Source: Glomus cerebriforme
Lineage: Eukaryota > Glomeromycota > Glomeromycetes > Glomerales > Glomeraceae
NCBI GenBank assembly: GCA_003550305.1
Contig: QKYT01000409.1
Location: forward strand, 73,195-100,559
Direction of reading: 5' to 3'
Length of the DNA stretch: 27,365 nt
Part shown: positions 21,202-27,365 of the stretch, piece after piece
Layout of the letters: the number at the start of each line of letters is the position of its first letter
Position numbering within the stretch: position 1 is the first letter of the stretch
Notes under the pieces: generated by a model
The model's input: only the letters and a program-made list of their open reading frames with translations
Told to the model about the DNA's origin: nothing
Databases searched by the model: none
Made by a program: the position numbers and the translations under genes

Positions 21202-22025
21202 GTGAACTATTTAGATGACTTTGAATATGATAAAGAATATAAGGAAGAATATGAAGAGGATAATGAAGAAGAATACGAAGTCTATTTAAATACTCGCTTG
21301 GGACCTTACTCTCAAAGTTCAGTTTCAAAGAATAAGAGAGTGCAAAGAAGTGAGTCCAGAAGAGAGGAAAATCTAAGAAAAACTCCTTGCTTTAATGTAC
21401 CTGCTAATATAGAAGAAATGAAAGATGTTGAAATTCAGCCTTCCATAACTACTACTACCATCTCTTCTATGAAAACCACTAAAACCCCTAGAAGAAGATT
21501 ATTACCCGCACCTATTGAGCAATTAACTGAGTTCAACGTAGCTATTTACTTACAAAATTTACCATGTGGACTCTCTGTAGATCAAGCTGCACATGTTATT
21601 CCTACTTATAGCTCTGGATTATCAAGAGCAGTGAGGAGATTACGTGAAAAAGTCCAGCAGGATGGAACTCAAAAAGCCAATTTAGCTGACAGCGATGAAG
21701 AACCAACTACTGCAGCCAAGTGTATCCTGAGAATTAGACAGAAAGTGCAACTCGCCATTGTAGATAGTGGAGCAGCTACAAGTATCATGATGATAGACCA
21801 TCTAAGATAGTTATTGTCACTGCAAATGGAGCAAGAACCAGATCTTTAGAAATAGTCAATAATATTCCTATTGTCATAGGAAAGATTGAAATTCCCACCT
21901 CTTTTCAAGTCCTGGAATCTAAGGATAAAGTTCTTATCTTAGGCAACAACTGGTTAAGAGAAGCTAACACTACCATGAGTTGGGAGCAATCAATCTTGAC
22001 CATTAAAAAACACAATGTTACCATC
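21202..22025 (+). pseudogene. Aspartic protease region
   Basis: The open frame 21202-21810 has an acidic N-terminal part (YKEEYEEDNEEEYEVY), a Pro/Thr-rich linker and then AIVDSGAATS, the active-site DSG/A motif of retroviral-type aspartic proteases, which process Gag-Pol. Right after MMID a deletion moves the frame. The rest of the fold continues in the frame of RT from 21801: SKIVIVTANGARTRSL, IPTSFQVLESKDKVLILGNNWL, ending TIKKHN before TGA at 22026. ILGNNWL corresponds to the conserved C-terminal ILG motif of the fold. Confidence 0.75.
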
Positions 22026-22244
22026 TGAATTCATATTATATTTACCAAAACAGCCAAAGTTACTACTCAGGAATTAAATAAAGATGATTATTATGAAGAA
22101 GAACTCTTAGACAAATATTATGTCTACTACTCAGACATGACTGATAAAGAGGAAGTCTCTGAGAATAAGATGACTTACAACCCTTGGAGTGATGTTTATT
22201 CCTCATACAATTCTGAAGAAGAACTTGAAGAAGAAGTTAGATAA

Positions 22245-23735
22245 CCTCACGATAATCCTGCAGTTTTTTTAGCAGCAAGTGCTAAAGATTCAAATGAAAA
22301 AGAAAAAGCTTCTGAAGACCAACATGTAGGACCCTTAGATTACCATCAACAACATGCTTTTCAGTACTTCTTAGAGGAATATGCAGACATATGTGTTAAA
22401 GGACAAACTGAAATAGGACAAACCACTATAGTTAAGTATAAAATTCATACAGAAGATGCATTGCCTGTAGCTCAAAAGCCCTACCGCACTAATCCTGAAA
22501 ATACTCAGTTTCTAAAGGAAGAGATCAAAAAGATGGAAGCAAATGGAATCATTAGGCACTCACATAGCTCCTGGGCTTTTTTAGTTGTTATAGTAGGAAA
22601 AAAAGGAGGAGACAAGTGATTATGTATTGACTATCACAAGTTAAATGCCCTCACAAAAATTGATACCTACCCATTACCCAGAATCAATGACTTATTAGAT
22701 TCTCTAGGTGGATTCCAATGATTTACTACCTTGGACTTAGCCAGTGAATATTGGCAAGTATCCATACATCCAGATGATATTGAAAAGACAGCTTTTATTA
22801 CCCCATTAGGCCTCTATGAATTTTTAGTTATCCTTTTTGGCTTAAATAATACCCCTGGAACTTTCCAACGTTTTATGAATTAGATTTTAAAAGATTACCT
22901 TAGACTTTTCATAGCAGTTTATTTGGATGATATTATCATCTATTCAAAAGGATCTTTAGAATTATATTTGGACCACATAAAACAAGTATTTCAAACCTTA
23001 CGCAAAGCTCAACTTAGTATTAAATTGAAAAAGTGCCACTTTTGCTACCCATCACTCTCCTTCTTAGAACATATAGTAGGACAAGAAGGTATTCACCCAG
23101 ATCCTAAAAAGATTGAAAAAGTCAAGAATTTTTCTATCCCTAAGACTTTAACTCAACTTCAAGCTGCACTTGAACTTTTTGGTTATTACCAAAAATTTAT
23201 CAAAGATTTCACTCGCTATGCTAAACCATTGACCATATTATTAAAAAAGGAAATGCCCTTTCAATGGACAGAAAAACAACAAGTTGCTTTTGATAGACTT
23301 AAGGAAAGACTTATCAAAGCATCTATTTTACAGTATCCTAACTTTGAGCAACCTTTTACCCTATACACTGACGCTTGCAAGTTTGGACTTGGAGCTGTTC
23401 TATCTCAAAAAGTTAATAGACAAGAGTGTGTAGTTGCCTATGCTAGCTGAACTACCAATAAAGTAAAGGAAAATTATTCCATTACTGATTTGGAATACCT
23501 TGCAATCATATAGGCAGTTAAGCATTTTCATCACTATTTAAGTCAACCTTTCTCAATTATTACAGATCACTCAGCACTTAAGTGGTTAAAAACCTCAAAA
23601 ATGCTTAAGGGTAGATAAGCACGATGGATCATGGAACTACAGCAATATAACTTTACCATAGAACATCATCCAGGAAAACATAATGCTAATGCAGATGCAC
23701 TATCCAGAATGTATGATGATAGTGATCCTACCTAA
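22245..23735 (+). pseudogene. Reverse transcriptase and RNase H
   Basis: The frame contains, in order, the RT motifs of gypsy elements: KPYRTNPENTQFLKEEI, NGIIRHSHSSWAF, LCIDYHKLN, TTLDLASEYWQV (first catalytic D), FGLNNTPGTFQRFMN and YLDDIIIYS (22920-22946, catalytic DD). HPDPKKIEKVKNF, a tether, follows. RNase H begins at FTLYTDACKFGLGAVLSQ and continues through YSITDLEYLAI, ITDHSALKWL, and HHPGKHNANADALSR. In-frame stops stand at 22617, 22719, 22881, 23448, 23511, 23616 and 23733. At 22719 and 23511 relatives have Trp; at 22617 and 23448 Arg; at 22881 and 23616 probably Gln. Otherwise the domain is remarkably complete, so mutation to stops outpaced deletion. Confidence 0.9.
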
Positions 23736-24518
23736 CAAGAAGAAGAAAATGAGTGTTTTCTAGTTATTACGTATGATGCTGATATAGAAAAAGATGAAAA
23801 ACCTGAAGTTGAATCCTCATCAATGGCTTTAGTTAGAAGTAACAAGTGCAGAAGGTTAACTCCCAATCAAAAGATCCCTTACGAGAGTGATAGTGAATTT
23901 TCAGAAGCTAAAAGTGAGAAGTTCTTACTATTAACCATCCCTGAGCCATATTCATACTGCGGACATATTATCTGTCTTGTGAACCAGAAGTTTCATCTAT
24001 CGATACTGAAGAATATCAACAAGATCACAATAATGGATGGAACCCAAGATGGATTGAGGAAAATGAAAGTAAAATTGAATGGGAATACCATTTTAATGAT
24101 GGAACTGCAAATTCTGAATGAAGCAAAGGAATAGAAATATACGATATGGAAACTCCTGCAGGAAACTTTACTAGGGAAGACATTGAGCAAATTTACCATA
24201 CTGCTATTCAGATTAAGCAAGTTATAGCAGGCCAACTGATAACTAGAGGAGGAAGCAAATGTACTTGGGACTGTGATACTGAAAACCATCACATCCACAC
24301 CTACTGTAAATTATGTAAGAAGAATTTAATTTATGATACCCTCACATCTTCATCCTGACATGGACCCAAGGTTTTTAGTTAATGCACCTTGGTGGAAAGA
24401 ACCTATTCTAGTTCAACAAGAGAATGCAGTCGTATATTTAAGACTCTTAGAACATCTCTACAACAATTTACCTATCTATACTCCTTGCCTTGAACTTATC
24501 GTCACTGAGTTAGATTAA
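23736..24518 (+). pseudogene. Spacer coding region between RNase H and integrase
   Basis: About 260 codons follow the RNase H and precede the integrase. The first frame (to about 23975) reads MALVRSNKCRRLTPNQKIPYE and an acidic/Ser part. A frame change continues as EPEVSSIDTEEYQQDHNN, then the segment 24146-24358 (METPAGNFTREDIEQIYH) with a Cys/His cluster CTWDCDTENHHIHTYCKLC (24261-24317) that has the look of a zinc-binding module. The last open piece (24333-24518) has WWKEPILVQQENAVVYLRLLEHL in a third frame. Gypsy elements normally have only a short link here, so this extra block is unusual. No family is recognised. Confidence 0.55.
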
Positions 24519-24562
24519 GTTTTTAGCCAAATATTTTTTTTTGGTTTATTTTATAGAAAAAA

Positions 24563-24965
24563 GTAATTTATCGACCGGTCGATGCATCGACCCTGTCACG
24601 TGACATATTATATCACATGACATATCTATATAATAATTTGTCANCCTNCGCGTCACACCGTANTTTTCCATTTTTACTATTTATTCTAGGGACAGAATTT
24701 TTTCGGTATGATAAATACTATTTGTCACATGTTATTCATCACATGTTTAATTTTGCCCAAATTTTATAACGCTAGCCAAAATATCCTTATTTGGATCTTA
24801 GGTAACGTTACACAAACCAAAAAAGGCAATTTTGTTTCTCTCGAAAATTGAAATTTTGGGGTACGCAAGATTCCTAAAAAGGCAATTTAGTTGCAGATTA
24901 TTTAATTCCGGCCGGAATTATGAATCATGTGAAGGGGTCGATGCATCGACCGGTCGATAAATTAC
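24563..24965. mobile_element. 403-bp inverted-repeat element (MITE-like) inside the LTR element
   Basis: A perfect inverted repeat of about 31 bp forms the ends: GTAATTTATCGACCGGTCGA with GTCGATGCATCGACC inward at the left, its complement ending ATAAATTAC at the right. Inside are further palindromes (CACGTG at 24597, and TAATTCCGGCCGGAATTA at 24903-24920) and no coding frame. It is GC-richer at the tips than anything around it. The flanks are A-runs (left) and AAAATCC (right), so the target duplication cannot be fixed. Either AAAA outside the repeat or TA at the second and third bases is possible. It lies in the spacer between the RNase H and integrase frames. Confidence 0.75.
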
Positions 24966-25032
24966 AAAATCCTATTTTATATATATTATTAGTTAACTAT
25001 TTCTTTATGGTGAAAGCTAAAGTGTTCACATT

Positions 25033-26306
25033 GTGATTAAAATAGATACCCAATATTATTATAATTTAACCAATTATATTAGCAATAAAATATTTCTCTT
25101 AAATTTTAGTGAAGCACAGAAAAAGCAATTAGTCAACCAATCAAAACATTATTTAGTTAAAAACAATTTATTATTTAGGAAAGATAGAAATAATCAGAAC
25201 AATCTAGTTAAAGTAGTTCAAAAATATGAAATGAACCTAGTACTATATATGTTTCATAATGACCCTATAGCTGCACATGCCTCTAAAGATAGAATGATGA
25301 ATAGGATGAAGAAGCGATTCTTTTGGCCTCAAATGTTCCAAGATATAAGCACTTATGTTGCTTCATATGATGCATTCCAAAGGAGAGGAAAATCAAAGCG
25401 ACAAGAACTATTACATTTAATTCCAGTTGGAGCACTTTTTTATCAAATTGGAATTGATTACGTAGAACCTTTGAACGTAACATCTCAAGGAAACAAGTAC
25501 ATCATAGTCGCTATAGATTACATGACCAAATAGGCAGAAGCAAAACCTGTCAAAGAAGCTACTGCACAAGAAACTGTGACATTTATTTATGAAAGTATTA
25601 TTTGTCATCACGGTTGCCCTGAAAAAATCCTAACTGATTAAGAAACACATTTTAACAATCAGCTCTTGAAAGGATTATTAAAGAAATTTGAAATTACTCA
25701 CTTAATGTCAACTCCTTATCATCCACAGACCAATGGACTTGTAGAAAGATTTAATAGAACTTTAATAGAAGCCCTCACATGAACAGCAACCAATCATTTA
25801 AATGATTGGAACAAGTTTATAGCCCCTATTCTCTTTGCTTATTGTACTAGTGCATATTCAACCACAAAGGTATTCCCATTTTTCCTTGTGTATGGAAGAG
25901 AAGCAAAATTACCCACTGATAGTACAGAAATGGAGGAGGAATCTAACCTAATTGAGCACATAGATCATCAAATGACGCACCTATCAGATGTTAGAAATGA
26001 TGTGCAACAGCAGATNAAATTTGAACAACAAAAACAAAAGGATTTCCATGATAAGAAATTAAAAAAGGAAATCAGATTTAAGATTAGTGATCAAGTCTTA
26101 TACTATTGTGCTACTCAGATAAGTAATGGTCTGAAAAATTAAGCCCTAAATGGAAAGGACTGTATTACATTCATAATGTAATTGGAAATGGCACTTACAA
26201 ACTAAGGGAATTATCGGAAAAAGTTCTAAAAACTTCTGTGAATGGAAGTTTTCTGAAAATATATAAAGACAGGAGCAATTGACAACCTCTAGTTGTAATT
26301 TCTTGA
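25033..26306 (+). pseudogene. Integrase
   Basis: Integrase inserts the DNA copy into the genome. The N-terminal zinc domain has its two His (HNDPIAAH), but the Cys pair is lost: relatives have CDAC where this copy reads YDAF (25372-25380). The DDE core is visible: D in GIDYVEPLN, D in ILTD (25636), and E in PYHPQTNGLVERFNRTL. Stops are at 25531 (TAG where Trp is usual), 25639 (TAA for Gln), 25780 (TGA for Arg) and 26140. A frame change near 26120 leads to KLSPKWKGLYYIHNVIGNG, the GPY/F-type C-terminal module, ending with LKIYKDR and a stop at 26304. An ambiguous base sits at 26016. Confidence 0.9.
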
Positions 26307-26313
26307 ACTCAAG

Positions 26314-26733
26314 ATGAATAACTACAACCGCATACTTGAAGACCTCCAAAGAGATAATATTGTTACGAATCTTAATATCACGATGCAGAATGAAGACGAT
26401 ACACCTAGTCAGCAAATAAATTCTCTTCTTTGACAATTGAGAAGAGCTGTCAGTAGAAAAAATCATATAGAAATCCTCTTGAATGCTTGGTATATAGGAG
26501 AAGTCATAGAAACTAAGACTTCTACTTTAACAGAAAGAGCCCTTTGCATGAAATTGATGTTGCCATATTACCAAAAAGTAGTAATTCATACTTACTACAT
26601 ATTTGAATTCTTGGGAACAGAACAAATTAATAGATCACAAAACATGACTTTAACTATGATCTCAAGAATTGGAACAATCCAATACCAGGTCTTACTTGAA
26701 GAAGCTATGACCATCACAGAAGCTCAGTTATAG
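26314..26733 (+). pseudogene. Extra ORF downstream of integrase
   Basis: ATG at 26314 opens a frame of 139 codons to TAG 26731-26733, interrupted by a single TGA at 26431 that a C-to-T change in CGA would explain. The protein starts MNNYNRILEDLQRDNIVTN. It has a basic RRAVSRKNHIEILLNAWYIG segment, and ends TMISRIGTIQYQVLLEEAMT. It looks helical and soluble, without Cys clusters or membrane segments. It lies wholly between integrase and the polypurine tract, where some LTR elements carry an additional gene. No known env, movement or accessory domain is recognised. Confidence 0.6.
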
Positions 26734-26743
26734 GAGAAGGAAA
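26732..26743 (+). other. Polypurine tract
   Basis: AGGAGAAGGAAA lies one base before the TG of the 3' LTR, the position of the plus-strand primer in LTR retrotransposons. It overlaps the stop of the preceding ORF. Confidence 0.8.
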
Positions 26744-26744
26744 T

Positions 26745-27341
26745 TGTTAGTATGAAATAGAGTTACCTTGCGTACCCATCAAAAAATGTCACATTGGCCT
26801 GCATTAAGTGTGGCGCACAGCCATATGCATAATTATGCATGTTGCCAATCTTTAATTTTGGCCATTTTGTGACATTTTTTGATGGGTACACAGGGGTAGT
26901 CATATGAAATATTACTGTGCTGATTTACTGTGCCGTACTGTGCCACTCTATGATCATGATTTCCATGATAATGGTGATCTTAATGATAGTAGTGATATTA
27001 ATAATCTTAGTGATAGTTAAGATAGTTAATAAGATAGTTAGGATAGTTAATATATTTATTATATTTATTATATTTATTATAGTTAATATCTTTTTATTAT
27101 ATTTTATTTTTGTATAAATATCCTGAGAATTTTATTAAGTTCTCCTCAGTTCTTGTAACTTCAATTGAATAAATAATCAAATATCTTTTACCTCAAAAAC
27201 CTATACCATTTACCAATTAAAGAGCGAACTGTACTTAATAAACCTAAAATATTGTTACCTCTATCATTATAAACTTAATTAATTTTTAATTTCAAATTTA
27301 AAGTTAAGATAAAGGAGTCAAGAATATGATTAGATGTAATA
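26745..27341 (+). repeat. 3' LTR (interrupted by a MITE)
   Basis: It begins TGTTAGTATGAAAT and, after a 144-bp insertion plus 8-bp duplication, continues collinear with the 5' LTR to GATGTAATA. Without the insertion it is 445 bp. The TATAAATA box is at 27113-27120. The terminal CA has become TA. Confidence 0.9.
26759..26902. mobile_element. 144-bp foldback MITE with 8-bp target duplication (hAT-like)
   Basis: TATGAAAT stands on both sides (26751-26758 and 26903-26910), and the 5' LTR has this site only once (TATGAAAC), so the insertion is clear. The ends are inverted: GTACCCATCAAAAAATGTCAC matches its complement exactly, with the outermost 14 bp partly conserved (AGAGTTACC against TGACTACCC). 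Similarity continues inward (GTCACATTGGCC with GGCCATTTTGTGAC) to a 16-bp perfect palindrome ATGCATAATTATGCAT at the centre. There is no coding capacity. The 8-bp duplication fits hAT elements. Confidence 0.85.
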
Positions 27342-27365
27342 TCAAGCTGGGCTGGCATTTTATAT
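27342..27365 (+). other. Right flank: another GGCTGG repeat unit
   Basis: GCTGGGCTGGCATTTTATAT repeats the unit that stands left of the element at 19025-19044. The window ends here. Confidence 0.6.

Larger units (their letters stand above)
19060..27341 (+). mobile_element. Ty3/gypsy-type LTR retrotransposon, degenerate
   Basis: Two direct LTRs (19060-19500 and 26745-27341) begin TGTTAGTATGAAA; they end GTAACA and GTAATA. A purine-rich tract lies just before the 3' LTR. Between them, in order, are gag with a zinc knuckle, protease (DSG), reverse transcriptase (YLDD), RNase H, a spacer region, integrase (DDE) and one more ORF. The RT-RH-IN order is diagnostic of the Ty3/gypsy group. The element is about 8.3 kb including two later insertions. 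All frames contain stops and several frameshifts, so it is inactive. There is no perfect 5-bp target duplication: TCCAT on the left, TCAAG on the right. A tRNA-complementary primer site is not clear; TGATGATTTCTG at 19503 might be a mutated TGG-type site. Confidence 0.9.

Noticed and set aside
23993..25611. Reverse-strand frames in the spacer and integrase region (23993-24298, 25283-25483, 25417-25611).
   Set aside because: They are antisense to recognised retrotransposon coding and have no motifs of their own.
19584..26433. TGA at Trp and TAA/TAG at Gln positions, as if the genetic code were reassigned.
   Set aside because: CGA (Arg) to TGA changes, frameshifts, G-to-A missense changes and the normal use of TAG/TAA to end the intact LINE ORF2 all fit deamination and decay better.
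26917..27117. 66-codon Ile/Val-rich frame in the 3' LTR.
   Set aside because: It arises from the GATAGTTA and TTTATTATA repeats of the LTR; it is not preserved in the 5' LTR.
1..27365. tRNA, rRNA or other structured RNA genes.
   Set aside because: I found no box A/B with cloverleaf or rRNA-like conserved blocks by reading. A tRNAscan-SE or Infernal run would be decisive.

Overview
The window looks like nuclear DNA of an arbuscular mycorrhizal fungus (Glomeromycotina, Rhizophagus-like). The evidence is its extreme AT-richness and short GT..AG introns with standard fungal borders. It also carries relics of two gene families that are greatly expanded in these fungi: BTB/BACK/TLDc proteins and WIDG-type protein kinases. 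Most of the remaining sequence is retroelement. I found no intact host gene. The only long uninterrupted reading frame is the 3' part of a LINE ORF2. The assignment comes from protein families I recognise by eye; no search was run.

Layout. 1-2445 is the 3' end of a LINE: RNase H, a zinc-binding tail, 3' UTR and poly(A). Directly after it, 2462-5330 is a second member of the same family with a 16-bp target-site duplication (TSD); it carries ORF1 and the 3' UTR but no endonuclease or RT. 6178-7639 is a BTB-BACK-TLDc pseudogene, followed by a more decayed copy at about 8490-9190. 9461-11215 is a protein-kinase pseudogene split by a 1.2-kb inverted-repeat DNA transposon (9907-11130) that is largely purine-rich minisatellite. 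11526-12420 is a tandem array of about ten units, each resembling a mini-exon of 24 or 35-36 nt plus a short intron. 13464-15937 is a reverse-strand LINE-like insertion with a 13-bp TSD and a long decayed reading frame. 15951-18920 is AT-rich and mostly featureless. 19060-27341 is a Ty3/gypsy-type LTR retrotransposon carrying gag, protease, RT, RNase H, integrase and an extra 3' ORF. It is itself invaded by two short inverted-repeat elements (24563-24965, and 26759-26902 inside the 3' LTR).

Three themes stand out. Two separate LINE-like insertions are bounded by TSDs yet retain mainly an ORF1-type protein, as expected of non-autonomous elements mobilised in trans. Inactivating changes across the window are overwhelmingly C-to-T or G-to-A, and the two LTRs differ almost only by transitions, which suggests cytosine deamination of silenced repeats. 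Insertions are nested: DNA elements sit inside the LTR element and inside the kinase gene, which gives a relative order of events.
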